From NCBI GenBank assembly GCA_963921935.1, contig OY998180.1, positions 195,217,044-195,281,043 on the forward strand: a stretch of DNA of 64,000 bases, given 5' to 3'. The notes beneath the pieces are model-generated. The model had not been told where the DNA came from, made no database searches, and was given only the letters and a program-made list of their open reading frames with translations. Positions 46,219 through 55,389 of this stretch are shown here, piece by piece. Source of the DNA: Galeruca laticollis (Eukaryota; Arthropoda; Insecta; Coleoptera; Chrysomelidae). The position numbers and the translations under genes were made by a program. Each line of letters begins with the position of its first letter. The stretch's first letter is position 1.

Positions 46219-46533
46219 ATGTCATTAGTTGAGTATAGACGTCTATTTGAGGAGTTTATTATAAAAATAGATCGATTGAATAAGGATGTAATATTTTATG
46301 AAGAAAAACGAAGGGTTATGAAGCAAATTGCAAACCTGTGCCTTTCTGCTGCTGATACTACCGACTCAGATCAAAAGAAGTGGGAGAAGCTTACAATAAA
46401 TTGGGTGCCAGACGAATTACAAAACGGAGCTCGACGACAGGAGATTTCAAGTGCTGTAGATTATATCTTTAGATGTCCGCAAACAACAACATATCCATTA
46501 AACAGAATTCAACCTACAAAGCTTTCACCATGA
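46219..46533 (+). CDS. Polinton small protein of unknown function (104 aa)
   Basis: First plus-strand gene inside the left repeat. Mostly charged and helical. The N-terminal third looks coiled-coil-like (YRRLFEEFIIKIDRLNKDVI); the middle has Cys and acidic residues. No family recognised. It has a TATA-Inr promoter with a 9-nt leader, supporting that it is real. The stop overlaps the start of the next ORF as ATGA (46530-46533), which suggests coupled translation. Confidence 0.55.
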   Translation: MSLVEYRRLFEEFIIKIDRLNKDVIFYEEKRRVMKQIANLCLSAADTTDSDQKKWEKLTINWVPDELQNGARRQEISSAVDYIFRCPQTTTYPLNRIQPTKLSP

Positions 46534-46709
46534 TCAATATAACCAACACTAGCAGCATGTTCCATAGTATGAAAAATGAACTTAATAATATATTTTCAAT
46601 GACTCTATGTATATTATTAGCATTCATATTCGTTTTATTATTTAAAATTTTACCAAAAATTGTTAAACGTAAATTTAAATCTTCATGTAATATATCCGCT
46701 GATGAGTAG
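46530..46709 (+). CDS. Polinton small single-span membrane protein (59 aa)
   Basis: Starts at the ATG inside the ATGA overlap with the previous gene; an upstream ATG at 46473 in the same frame would give 78 aa. It has an N-glycosylation-type Asn/Thr/Ser-rich head, one hydrophobic span (MTLCILLAFIFVLLFKIL), then a basic KRKFKSS segment. That layout fits an inner-positive membrane anchor or viroporin-like protein; function unknown. Confidence 0.5.
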   Translation: MINITNTSSMFHSMKNELNNIFSMTLCILLAFIFVLLFKILPKIVKRKFKSSCNISADE

Positions 46710-46724
46710 ATTGGGTGTTTTAAT

Positions 46725-46878
46725 AAAAAAAAAATCCACTTTAAAAAAATAATTTATTATTGATATAATAATTACAAAGGTAATGTAGTATTTAAAAAAC
46801 CATTGTTGGAGACGTTGTATATTTCTGTAGGGTCCTCCAGTGGTGTAGTAGGTTCAAAGTTTCCAGTTACCCATGATG
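46725..46878 (-). repeat. Inverted duplicate of the 3' end of the right-end gene
   Basis: On the minus strand this segment matches the last ~110 nt of the 61033-61509 gene plus ~50 nt of its downstream DNA (61397-61555). About 58 nt are nearly identical (TCCACTTTAAAAAAAT, TTATTATTGATATAATAATT, ACAAAGGTAA), and the coding part is more diverged. It behaves as a second, inner inverted repeat of the element. A (TG)n run follows at 46876-46899. Confidence 0.8.
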
Positions 46879-47088
46879 TGTGTGTGTGTGTGTGTGTGTC
46901 ATCAAACTAGTAGACTAAAGGGAAACACACGAGGCATTTCTTTAGTAGAAATTCAGCTTATTGCTGTGTGTTTGCAGCATAGTTTCCAATCATTTTTATT
47001 CTGTAATACTTGATGCCACATAAAAGAGTATCGAATGCCATGCTGTAATTTTTCAGCTGATGAGTAGATACTAGGTAATAAAAAAAAA

Positions 47089-47657
47089 TCCATTTACTTG
47101 AAAAATTATTTATTCTTGATATAATTGAGTTATCATTGAACATTGAAGAAGATTTCATTTGGAAATTAACCTGATGTTTTACTCATAAAAAAAAAACATT
47201 GTTTCAATTAACAGAAATATTTATGCAATAGTCTAAAATTATATTGGAAAAAACAATATTTTACATTTTAATATGAAAGTATAGTAATATATGTTATAAA
47301 TTAATATGAAAGAGTAATAATACTACAAACGAATGTCATAATTCACAAAGTAGTAATATATGCTATAACTTAATCCATTTACTTGAAAAATTATTTATTC
47401 TTGATATAATTGAGCTATCATTGAACATTGAAGAAGATTTTATTTGGAAATTAACCTGATGTTTTACTCATAAAAAAAAACATTGTTTCATTTAACAAAA
47501 ATATTTAGGCAATATCCTAAAATTATATTGGAAAAAACAATATGTTACATTTTAATATGAAAGTATAGTAATATATGTTATAAATTAATATGAAAGATTA
47601 ATAATACTACAAACAAATGCCATAATTCACAAAGTAGTAATACATGCTATAACTTAA
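47089..47657. repeat. 285-bp tandem duplication in the Polinton
   Basis: Units 47089-47373 and 47374-47657 differ at few positions (both start TCCATTTACTTGAAAAATTA). The region is very AT-rich and non-coding. The segment before it (47056-47088) again resembles the 'GCTGATGAGTAGA...AAAAATCCA' stretch at 46698-46737, so several rounds of duplication took place. Confidence 0.9.
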
Positions 47658-47759
47658 TATGTAATAGTTTAATATAAAAGTATAAAACTATATTTGAGTT
47701 CATATTATTATATATTTAAATATATGTGAAAAGTGAAAAATGGTTTTACAAAGTTGTAT

Positions 47760-48032
47760 TCAAAAGTCAGCAAAAATAGTTTCATCTGAATCATAGTCAG
47801 AATCTTCAGGTTCTGTAGGTAAATTGAAATGAAGAATTAATCCATTTAAAATTTCTATTGGAAAATCAGTATATATGAGTTTTAGTACTCTTCGACAATC
47901 ATTTTTAGATAGTGATCGAGGTACTTTAATCATTGCAACAGCACTTCGAAAATCTCTGATTAATTTACGTGATTTCTTAAGAAATTTTACACGCCGTTTG
48001 GCACGATCTTCAGTTTCGGGAGTAGGAGACAT
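47760..48032 (-). CDS. Polinton small protein, basic head and acidic tail (90 aa)
   Basis: Last gene of the leftward block, 23 nt after the PolB stop. Residues 8-28 are strongly basic (RAKRRVKFLKKSRKLIRDFR); the last 15 are acidic (EPEDSDYDSDETIFADF). No domain recognised. The start is preceded by a T-rich AG (GTTTTTAG then ATAAAAAATG), so the mRNA may be spliced just before the ATG. A DNA-binding or regulatory role is only a guess. Confidence 0.5.
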   Translation of the reverse strand: MSPTPETEDRAKRRVKFLKKSRKLIRDFRSAVAMIKVPRSLSKNDCRRVLKLIYTDFPIEILNGLILHFNLPTEPEDSDYDSDETIFADF

Positions 48033-48055
48033 TTTTTATCTAAAAACAAAAAACA

Positions 48056-51000
48056 TTATTCCAAAATACTGTAATGTCCCCATGGAAGCGTATCAAATGA
48101 ATCGGGAAGTAATTTCCTTTTATCATCGTGAGGACTCAAAGCGATTTTTGTTTGTTCAATGCTATACACATTATGAGCGAAGGAACGTATCGTATTTTGA
48201 GTAATTGTCATCTGTTTCCAATTTTTCAAACAATCCACATAATCATCGAAAATTATTTTATTTTTCACAACACATTTTTTAATCCCCTTTGATTTTTTGA
48301 CAACTTTGCCCCCCTGAACTTTGTAACTATACATTTTGGACCTTAAACCAACAAAATGGGTGATTATTTGTCCATTAGCTTCATCTTTCATCAAACCTAG
48401 TATTTTTTTATTAACTCGGGGTATGTTGTAGATATTGTTAATGGGATAATCTGATGTATCAAATTTGTCAATGTTTGCGTCAATTAACTGTTCGTATGCA
48501 TCTTCACAAGTAAGTTGATAAACAAAACTATCAGTGTCGGTGTACATCAACTTACAATTGTCTACTCCCATTGTGGGAAGCATAAAATTGTAATGGAAGT
48601 CATACATTACAGTTTTCGAGATGTCAAGAATAACCATACCCACGTATATCGGTTTATTGAAAATTAGTTCAGACTTTTTCAATTCGATTGCCATCAAAGG
48701 TGGATCACCATCATCGAAAACTGTTCTATTGTGATAACGCGGACTAGCAATAAGATTTTTAGCACCATAACGACCCTCATATGTAGATACCAATTTACAA
48801 ATTCTATGTTTACGGATGGATTCCATACATTTCCCAAACACAGCATTATTCATTAGTTTTCTCAAATCTTTCTCAAAGTCGCTGGTGGCTAAAGTCCTCA
48901 ATCGATTGTTTAATTCGATGTAGGGTTGAAGCCATGCAGATTGTTGGAATTTCAAAACTTTGTGAACTTTTTCCAATACTAGTCCATGTTCTAGGGCTTG
49001 CTTTAAATTTCTATAATGTAAAGTGTAACTTTTTTTATCGTGTAGGGTAGTCATTAATTTTGTTAATTTTGAATCGGGTGGTTTGTGGTGTTCGGGACAC
49101 ATAGGAAAGTCTTTATGTAGATTATGCAACTTGTCTGGATATAACAAATCCACTTGAAGAATATAGCCTTCGGGGTTATCATCTGGGATGGATTTTATGA
49201 AATTGATGTCGTTAAATTTCTCCATATCATTTTCGATCCACTCGAAGCCATCAAAGGGCAAATGTTCACACATCGCTTTTCCATACAAATTATTTACATC
49301 TGTATAGAGAATATACATTGATGGTTTCTCAACATCATATTCAGACATATATTTATTATTTGCTTCACTGTACCTATTGCAACACTGTGATATTCCTCCT
49401 CTAATAGCCTTTTCAATAAACATTATCATATCAATATTTTTTAAAATTTGCAGTTTACATTTTGTAAACTTTAGCATCACATTCCACGCATATCCTGGTA
49501 TACTGTAGAACCATCCAGGATCTAGACCATACGTTGCTAAAGCTGTCTCTCTAAAATTTTCAAACACATCTGCTAGAAGAAGAATATCGGTGCGCATGTA
49601 TATATCGCTATATTCTCCAAGTGTTTTTACATTGAAAGACCGCCAAACATTTTTAGCGTGAGCATAATCATCATCAGTTACGTTCGCTTCATTTAATTTA
49701 TTATAAAAACATTCAATCGGTGGTAATTTATCATCATTCAATTTTTCCAAGTTATTAATATAGTCATAAGGAAAGATACCTTTACGTGTCAATAATGTAA
49801 ATTGGATATTGGTTAAATTATGGTTTTCTTTTTTCAAAATTTTCAAATAATTGGTGTCCAAAGTTTTAACGACAGCATCCAAACTAGATCCCAAAAAACG
49901 AAACGAATCAATAAATCTGAATTTTATGTTTGTTTCCGAATCGTATTGTGTGAATGAAATGTATTTTTCCTTATTGATTGGTAAAAGGTTGACTCTACCA
50001 CGTTTGGCAATATCTCTTATGATAAAATGGCTATCATAACCAGACAAATTGTGAAATACAATCGGCACAACAAACAGTTTTCTAAAATTTAAATTGCAGG
50101 ATTGGTGCGCAAATCCTCGAAACTCCCCCGTAAAATGATTGTGATCACGTACAACTATATCTTTTTTATTAAACTTTTTTTCACATATATGACAAACAGT
50201 TGCATCATTAGTAGTTCTTGGTTTGACTACCATTGGTACAATTATTTTAATTTTTGAATCTACAAATTTAGCTATATCAGTCATTTCGTTAGCGAACCAA
50301 TCCATACAATCCACACCTCTGTAACTTTTGTAAAACGATAGAGAATCGTCAAAAGAACATTTTATATAGTAGCCTGCACTGTAAGTTTTATGATGTTGAT
50401 ATTTGTTTGTTGTTTTAGAAATGATTTCATTACATTGTGTCAATTGAGATTCAAAATCAGCATAAATAATAAAAGGACATTTTTGCTTGTATGTATAATT
50501 CTTAAACTCAACAAAATCATATTTGGGAAATGAAATCTTTTCATTGTTTAAATTCTCACAAAGTTCGGAATGATCATCCAGTCTCTCACGCAATGAAAAG
50601 TAATTGAGACATCTATCACAAACATATTTTTTATGATCGTTTCTATTTAACTGTGAACTAATTAAACGCGATAAATCTTTAACCCAACAATAATGATATT
50701 TTACCTCAACAATAGTACTGTAATCATTATGAGATGGCGTTGTTTCATATTCGTTTAATTTCGGAAAGTATTTATCTTGAATGAGTAATAAGTTGACGTG
50801 ACGGTCTAATTTTTTCCTAGTCAATCTTGCCGGCAATACTGTGTAAAATGTTTTGTTCACTGTTTCATTGTACTCTAACATATAAACGTTTATGGAAATT
50901 TCATTTAGTGTTTCAAACTTCTTAATTTGAGGCAGTTTCATTGGCATATCTAAGCCTCGAGTTTTCAAAACGGTGGAATAGTGTGGATATGATGATGTTC

Positions 51001-51565
51001 GGCTCACCTGCCCTGTGGGAGCGTGTAAACCTGCAACAACGCTCCAGAAAAAACACGCTTCATCATTGTTCTGGATGTTGATGCATGCATGTTTTTTCTG
51101 TATCTGCTCAGGCAATCGAATGAAAGATGAACCATTACCCATTTCGTATTTGTTAATTGCTATCTCTAGTGAAATGATTTTGCTTAATGCCCAACCGCTC
51201 TGTTTCTCTTGAAACTCTGACATTTTATTCAAAATACGATCTACGACATTATTTTTAAACCATTCTATTAAATCAGTTCCCTCATCAATGATTGCATTGG
51301 GTGTACTAAAATGTTTTTGATTTACCACCTCCCGATCATTCGATTGCTTTATATAATCACCAATGAGAGTAGTATTAACTTTTATTATTTTTAGATCCTT
51401 CAATATTTGTGAAATTTTAACGTTGAATAAATTAAAAGCATCTTTGAAAAATTCATCGATTACTTTATGTTTCAAATTTACAATAAGCCCTGTCCTAATT
51501 CTACAATTAAAAATAACCCCAACATCTAACCATTTTACACTTCGTTTTCTCAACCCATAACCCAT
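48056..51565 (-). CDS. polB: Protein-primed family B DNA polymerase of Polinton (1169 aa)
   Basis: Replicates the element, presumably by protein priming at the inverted repeats. Proofreading motifs: Exo I YADFES (~367), Exo II HNLSGYDSHF (~503) and Exo III MRTDILLLADVF (~656). Polymerase motifs: A TDVNNLYGKAM (~751), B KLMNNAVFGK (~899) and C YTDTDSF (~1007). N-terminal extras: a Cys-containing DEACFFWSV block near 170, a C2H2 finger (CDRCLNYFSLRERLDDHSEL, ~313) and an HNH/endoVII-like zinc motif (CHICEKKF with RDHNHFTGEFRG, ~455). All catalytic residues are present; length is normal for Polinton PolB. The start overlaps the upstream ORF by 16 nt. Confidence 0.97.
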   Translation of the reverse strand: MGYGLRKRSVKWLDVGVIFNCRIRTGLIVNLKHKVIDEFFKDAFNLFNVKISQILKDLKIIKVNTTLIGDYIKQSNDREVVNQKHFSTPNAIIDEGTDLIEWFKNNVVDRILNKMSEFQEKQSGWALSKIISLEIAINKYEMGNGSSFIRLPEQIQKKHACINIQNNDEACFFWSVVAGLHAPTGQVSRTSSYPHYSTVLKTRGLDMPMKLPQIKKFETLNEISINVYMLEYNETVNKTFYTVLPARLTRKKLDRHVNLLLIQDKYFPKLNEYETTPSHNDYSTIVEVKYHYCWVKDLSRLISSQLNRNDHKKYVCDRCLNYFSLRERLDDHSELCENLNNEKISFPKYDFVEFKNYTYKQKCPFIIYADFESQLTQCNEIISKTTNKYQHHKTYSAGYYIKCSFDDSLSFYKSYRGVDCMDWFANEMTDIAKFVDSKIKIIVPMVVKPRTTNDATVCHICEKKFNKKDIVVRDHNHFTGEFRGFAHQSCNLNFRKLFVVPIVFHNLSGYDSHFIIRDIAKRGRVNLLPINKEKYISFTQYDSETNIKFRFIDSFRFLGSSLDAVVKTLDTNYLKILKKENHNLTNIQFTLLTRKGIFPYDYINNLEKLNDDKLPPIECFYNKLNEANVTDDDYAHAKNVWRSFNVKTLGEYSDIYMRTDILLLADVFENFRETALATYGLDPGWFYSIPGYAWNVMLKFTKCKLQILKNIDMIMFIEKAIRGGISQCCNRYSEANNKYMSEYDVEKPSMYILYTDVNNLYGKAMCEHLPFDGFEWIENDMEKFNDINFIKSIPDDNPEGYILQVDLLYPDKLHNLHKDFPMCPEHHKPPDSKLTKLMTTLHDKKSYTLHYRNLKQALEHGLVLEKVHKVLKFQQSAWLQPYIELNNRLRTLATSDFEKDLRKLMNNAVFGKCMESIRKHRICKLVSTYEGRYGAKNLIASPRYHNRTVFDDGDPPLMAIELKKSELIFNKPIYVGMVILDISKTVMYDFHYNFMLPTMGVDNCKLMYTDTDSFVYQLTCEDAYEQLIDANIDKFDTSDYPINNIYNIPRVNKKILGLMKDEANGQIITHFVGLRSKMYSYKVQGGKVVKKSKGIKKCVVKNKIIFDDYVDCLKNWKQMTITQNTIRSFAHNVYSIEQTKIALSPHDDKRKLLPDSFDTLPWGHYSILE

Positions 51566-51792
51566 ATTTTTTTTGTAATTGAATTAATTTGATGACGTAA
51601 TCGCTTAAGTTCCCCAATTTTTGATTGAATTTTTCTCTTCTCACCAATGGAAAATTTGAACTTAACCAAAGTCAAGACACATCTCCTAACATGACGGTCT
51701 ATTAATTTAATTATTGAATTAGCTAGCGGTTTAGAATAATGTTCTTTTAGGAAAGTTAACGTTTGATCAGCTTTGTTCATTAAATTCACCAT
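51550..51792 (-). CDS. Polinton small basic helical protein (80 aa)
   Basis: Lys/Arg-rich, mainly helical (KPLANSIIKLIDRHVRRCV). Overlaps the PolB start by 16 nt and follows the 102-aa gene, so all three probably share one transcript starting at 52340. No family recognised. Its place before PolB would suit a terminal protein or replication cofactor, but nothing in the sequence proves it. Confidence 0.5.
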   Translation of the reverse strand: MVNLMNKADQTLTFLKEHYSKPLANSIIKLIDRHVRRCVLTLVKFKFSIGEKRKIQSKIGELKRLRHQINSITKKIWVMG

Positions 51793-51851
51793 TTTTTCAC
51801 TTTAAATATATAATATACATATATAATAAATAAAAACTCACCAAGCGAAAA

Positions 51852-52160
51852 CTAATTTTCAACAATTTCAAACGATATTGCACGATTTGGTCTGCCCACT
51901 TCAATTAATCCTCTAAATATGAGAGAATGCTTTTGAGCTTTGAAATAATCAAGTTGACATCGGTACTGTTCCGTCACTCTCTTGGGCAGGAATGTGATAT
52001 TGTCTGCGAATTCTATCAAAATGACTTCACCACCAAATTTGCTTGAAACTAATTTTGCGCCTAAGATAGGGTATGCTTCCCCAAGCGTCAAATGTTGAAG
52101 TTTAATAATAGGCTTCTTCTCTGTAATTAACGACACTGAATTTAATGAAGGTAGATCCAT
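51852..52160 (-). CDS. Polinton OB-fold-like protein, putative ssDNA binding (102 aa)
   Basis: Beta-rich short protein with the pattern LGEAYPILGAKLVSSKFGGE, then ILIEFADNITFLPKRVTEQY, and a VGRPNRAISFEIVE end. This recurs in many insect Polinton-like loci. The strand pattern and aromatic/basic residues suit an OB fold. First gene of the leftward replication block. The ATG directly follows an AG acceptor (52162-52161), with a GTAAGT donor at 52271, giving a 111-nt leader intron. Function inferred from fold impression only. Confidence 0.6.
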   Translation of the reverse strand: MDLPSLNSVSLITEKKPIIKLQHLTLGEAYPILGAKLVSSKFGGEVILIEFADNITFLPKRVTEQYRCQLDYFKAQKHSLIFRGLIEVGRPNRAISFEIVEN

Positions 52161-52371
52161 CTACAAAAGAATAAATATGTGTTAATAAACTCTACCTTTT
52201 TAGTGGAACTTTATATCATAAAAAACAAAAGTGAACGATTTGTTATTTGAAGAAATAAATGAAAAACTTACTTTTTTCTGAGTAGCCTTCACACAACACA
52301 CAGATTAATTTTAATATTCTATCACTGTTCAATGATAACTGATTTGTATGATGTGAAATATCAAATTTATA
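52161..52371 (-). promoter_or_regulatory. Promoter and leader intron of the leftward replication genes
   Basis: Minus strand TATAAATT starting at 52371 and TCAGT with A at 52340, 31 nt apart. The leader exon runs 52340-52272 and the intron 52271-52161. The ATG at 52160 is the first base after the acceptor. Confidence 0.6.
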
Positions 52372-52455
52372 TGGAACGATATCCCCCACTATTTGCAAGG
52401 TGGTTCTCTCAACGATACCCACACAAATTAAAATTTAATAGCTTCTCCTAATATT

Positions 52456-52820
52456 GAAAAAAAGCAATAAACGGTGTTCCCACGAAAAAACGAACTACTC
52501 TGTACCATTATAATTACGTCTATCTATTAAAATGTTGATTTGAAATGTTTTATTTATTCTCAAACATACAAACTAAAAAAAAAGCAATTTAATAAACGAT
52601 GTTCCCACGAGAAAACGAACTACTCTGTACCATTATAATTACGTCTATCTAAATGTTGATTTGAAATGGTTTATTTATTCTTAACCTACGCACTGAAAAA
52701 AGCAATTTAATAAACGGTGTTCCCACGAAAAATCTAATTTCTCTATACCGTTATAATTATGTCTATCCATTAAAGTTAAATATTGATTTAAAATGTAAAT
52801 GTTTTATTTATTCTAAGACC
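52456..52820. repeat. Three tandem copies of a 118-125-bp unit
   Basis: Anchors ACGGTGTTCCCACG at 52471, 52596 (one base changed) and 52714. Each unit also has CTGTACCATTATAATTACGT-like and GTTTTATTTATTC blocks. Non-coding, between two leftward transcription units. AT-rich and iterated, so it may be a regulatory or replication element, or a mere duplication. Confidence 0.9.
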
Positions 52821-53034
52821 CACACACATATATATATGAAATATTATTCTCAAATATATTTCATCAATATAAAAAGTATTGTAATTTTCAAAAGCAATAC
52901 ATAAAAAATAATTAGTGATCTCCTTCTATCAACTTGGAAACATGAAACAAAATCATTGACAATTTTCGTTTCATTTATCAACTCACATACGATGGGAACA
53001 TGAAATAAAACACAATAATTTTAATTAATTAGTT

Positions 53035-53730
53035 TTAATACTTCTCTAAATCACTGACAATGTTAACTTTACAAAAAAACATATATTCTCTTAGTGCAAT
53101 GGCTAATTCGCTATTGTTGATGTCACACATTACTTGAATCAGTTCAAATTTAGTCAAATTTTCATTAGTTTGACTGAAATTTCTAATGTTTTCCACCAAA
53201 TTTTCATAGTATTCACCAAAATTTATGGATTCTAAATGAGTGAGACGTGGGGAGATGAGGCAACGATCCGCTTGTAGTATTTGATAAACATCTTCTTTTC
53301 TTAAAGGTACACTGATATCATGTTTGGTCACCTCCAACCATTTAACACGATCAAATACCATTTGTCGAATGGTGCAGTAGTCTCCACAAGATAACACAGC
53401 TTCTTCTTTTTTTTCTTCTTCGTGAAATGATGCACTTATAAATGAATTATTATTTAAAATGTCGATAAATGTGAACCATTCGTATGAGCTGAAGTTGATT
53501 TTCTTATGTTTATCGGTGTATGATAGAGTGATCGCAGTACTGAACGTTCTTGCGGGGCTCAAACCACAACCAATTCGAAAATCTCCATCTGTACAATACT
53601 CTGTGTACAATAAGTAGTGGTTTTCCTGTTTGGCTGCCATTTCATACACTTGTAAAATATGATCTAATTGTGTGTCATAATTAACATGACTTTGTGTAGC
53701 ACTAAAATAGCCGCTGTCTTGAGAACTCAT
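53035..53730 (-). CDS. Polinton conserved protein of unknown function (231 aa)
   Basis: Own promoter (TATAAATA 53775-53768, TCAGT with A at 53740, 10-nt leader). The head is Ser/Gln-rich. The middle is beta-rich with several Cys (YTEYCTDGDFRIGCGLSP, LSCGDYCTIRQMV). The C-terminal half is helical and acidic (LTHLESINFGEYYENLVENI). No catalytic motif recognised. Same strand and next to integrase, but a separate transcription unit. It could be a regulatory or virion protein. Confidence 0.6.
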   Translation of the reverse strand: MSSQDSGYFSATQSHVNYDTQLDHILQVYEMAAKQENHYLLYTEYCTDGDFRIGCGLSPARTFSTAITLSYTDKHKKINFSSYEWFTFIDILNNNSFISASFHEEEKKEEAVLSCGDYCTIRQMVFDRVKWLEVTKHDISVPLRKEDVYQILQADRCLISPRLTHLESINFGEYYENLVENIRNFSQTNENLTKFELIQVMCDINNSELAIALREYMFFCKVNIVSDLEKY

Positions 53731-53739
53731 ATTGACGAC

Positions 53740-53775
53740 TGAGAATCTAACCTACAACTCTCTCCTCTATTTATA
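53740..53775 (-). promoter_or_regulatory. TATA-Inr promoter of the 231-aa gene
   Basis: TATAAATA at 53775-53768 and TCAGT (53742-53738) on the minus strand, 35 nt from first T to A; ATG at 53730. Confidence 0.65.
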
Positions 53776-53834
53776 CTCATTCACATCTCCTACTACTACA
53801 AAACAATATATTCATGAGTAGTGAAGCGATGTAA

Positions 53835-54812
53835 TTACGTGACTACATCTGTGCTTTGTATCCAGGTGTTGTGTTTTCTATCTAAACCTAACCATGTAAC
53901 AAACATCTTGTTGCCTTTTCTTTTAAGTACTTTCTCCACCAAGTAAATGTGTGGATTTGACGTTTTCTGTAGCTCTTCTTCGTAAAACCCTCCACTGATT
54001 GGGATACCTTGCAAGTCTTCGAGCAAATATGTGGTGGGATTGGTTATTTTAACTTTAATGATTTTGAATAGTTCAGTCGTCCAATTGGGTGTGTATCCCT
54101 TTTCAAAGACATGTTTCGACTTGCTTATACGAACAATATCACCAACTTTAAATTTACGAAGTCCGGCAATCTTTAGATGTGTATAGGTTTTGTTTAAAAT
54201 ATCTTTTTCGTTGGATTTATTGACATTGGAAGGTTTATATTTGGTTGTTGAATGTTTTGTGTTATTGTAATCTCGTGTAATTTTAGGGAGAATGTCAATC
54301 CATCTATAGGTACCATTTAAACTGAAATGTTTGTAAAGCTTTAATTTCAATGTTCTAATAACTCTTTCTGCCATAGAAGCTTTTTTCGTGCTAAATACAC
54401 TATAATGATTAATCCCATGTTTTTTCATTAGTTGTTGAAACTTGCTGTTGTAAAATTCCGTTCCTTGGTCTGATTGGAGATTTTTAGGAACTCGTTTTGT
54501 GTTGGTGAGAATGTCTGAGAATGCACGAGTTAACTCTTCACCGGTTTTTGTCTTTAATGGACGTGTCCATAAAAACTTTGAAAAGCAATCGATGACGACT
54601 AGTATCATTTTGTGATTTTTATTTTGATTAGCGTAAGGTCGCATTTCAGCTAAATCCATTTGCCATAAATCATCTATGCCTTTGACAATTGTACGTCTGC
54701 GTGGATAATTTTTACGTATAGGTTTATGGAGTTCGTTAACAAGCTGGACTTTGGATGACATGTTTCGTAAGCGCATGCACTTTCTAAACTGATGATCCAT
54801 TACTCTTCTCAT
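53835..54812 (-). CDS. int: Retroviral-type integrase of Polinton with chromodomain (325 aa)
   Basis: Catalyses strand transfer of the element ends and makes the 6-bp duplication. The DDE core runs from about residue 45 to 215: first Asp in DLWQMDLAEM, second in LQSDQGTEFYNSKF, Glu in KKASMAERVIRTLK, spaced as D,D35E. An SH3-like segment with FKVGDIVRISKSKHVF follows (about 225-260). The C-terminal chromodomain ends with YLVEKVLKRKGNKMFVTWLG and TWI. The short N-terminus carries few Cys/His, and a full zinc-binding domain is not evident. Its start overlaps the upstream coiled-coil gene by 29 nt. Confidence 0.95.
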   Translation of the reverse strand: MRRVMDHQFRKCMRLRNMSSKVQLVNELHKPIRKNYPRRRTIVKGIDDLWQMDLAEMRPYANQNKNHKMILVVIDCFSKFLWTRPLKTKTGEELTRAFSDILTNTKRVPKNLQSDQGTEFYNSKFQQLMKKHGINHYSVFSTKKASMAERVIRTLKLKLYKHFSLNGTYRWIDILPKITRDYNNTKHSTTKYKPSNVNKSNEKDILNKTYTHLKIAGLRKFKVGDIVRISKSKHVFEKGYTPNWTTELFKIIKVKITNPTTYLLEDLQGIPISGGFYEEELQKTSNPHIYLVEKVLKRKGNKMFVTWLGLDRKHNTWIQSTDVVT

Positions 54813-55362
54813 CTATTTTCTTCTTTTGTTCAATTTCATGCTTCTTCTTCAAGTCCCTGTCCAAAACTTGAAACGAACGTTCTATGTATGTATTATACAT
54901 ATCGATCTTATCACTGATTAGAGTATTACTTTTCGACAATTTATCCTGTATTTCTTGTTTAAAACTCTCCAAATCATTTCTCAAAAATTCCTTGCCCATA
55001 GCAACTACCTCGTCGACGTATATTTTAGTTGCCATATCTCGAGCTCTGACGGGAGGATTTCTCGAAATAAATGCAGCAATTTCGTTGATTTTATTTTGAT
55101 GAGATACCAATTGCGTTTGTAATGAGGGGATTATTGTTTTTTGAAGTGTTTCGAGCTCATTATGGTACACATGTAATTGTTCATCAACATATAGTTTGTT
55201 AGCAACATCGCTATTTGCAGTCGGCATCTTTACATTACAAATTTTTACGTTTTCTGCATCAATATTACCGTCTAGAGTATGTGGATACGATACTTTCGGC
55301 ATATACGGCTTAACCCGCTCATTAGCATGATTGCGGCGATGTCCAAACTTATCGACAGACAT
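54784..55362 (-). CDS. Fibre-like coiled-coil protein of Polinton (192 aa)
   Basis: The N-terminal half has a phage/adenovirus fibre-like repeat: KICNVKMPTANSDVANKLYV, with a similar but weaker copy near ARDMATKIYVDEV. The rest is heptad-rich (LETLQKTIIPSLQTQLVSHQ; LRNDLESFKQEIQDKLSKSN), ending in a Lys/Glu-rich tail. A trimeric fibre or spike-base role is inferred from this pattern; host binding cannot be judged. It overlaps integrase by 29 nt and lies 27 nt after the DUF8207-like gene. Confidence 0.65.
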   Translation of the reverse strand: MSVDKFGHRRNHANERVKPYMPKVSYPHTLDGNIDAENVKICNVKMPTANSDVANKLYVDEQLHVYHNELETLQKTIIPSLQTQLVSHQNKINEIAAFISRNPPVRARDMATKIYVDEVVAMGKEFLRNDLESFKQEIQDKLSKSNTLISDKIDMYNTYIERSFQVLDRDLKKKHEIEQKKKIDEKSNGSSV

Positions 55363-55389
55363 GATTGAAATGATTATGTTTTCCGTTTG

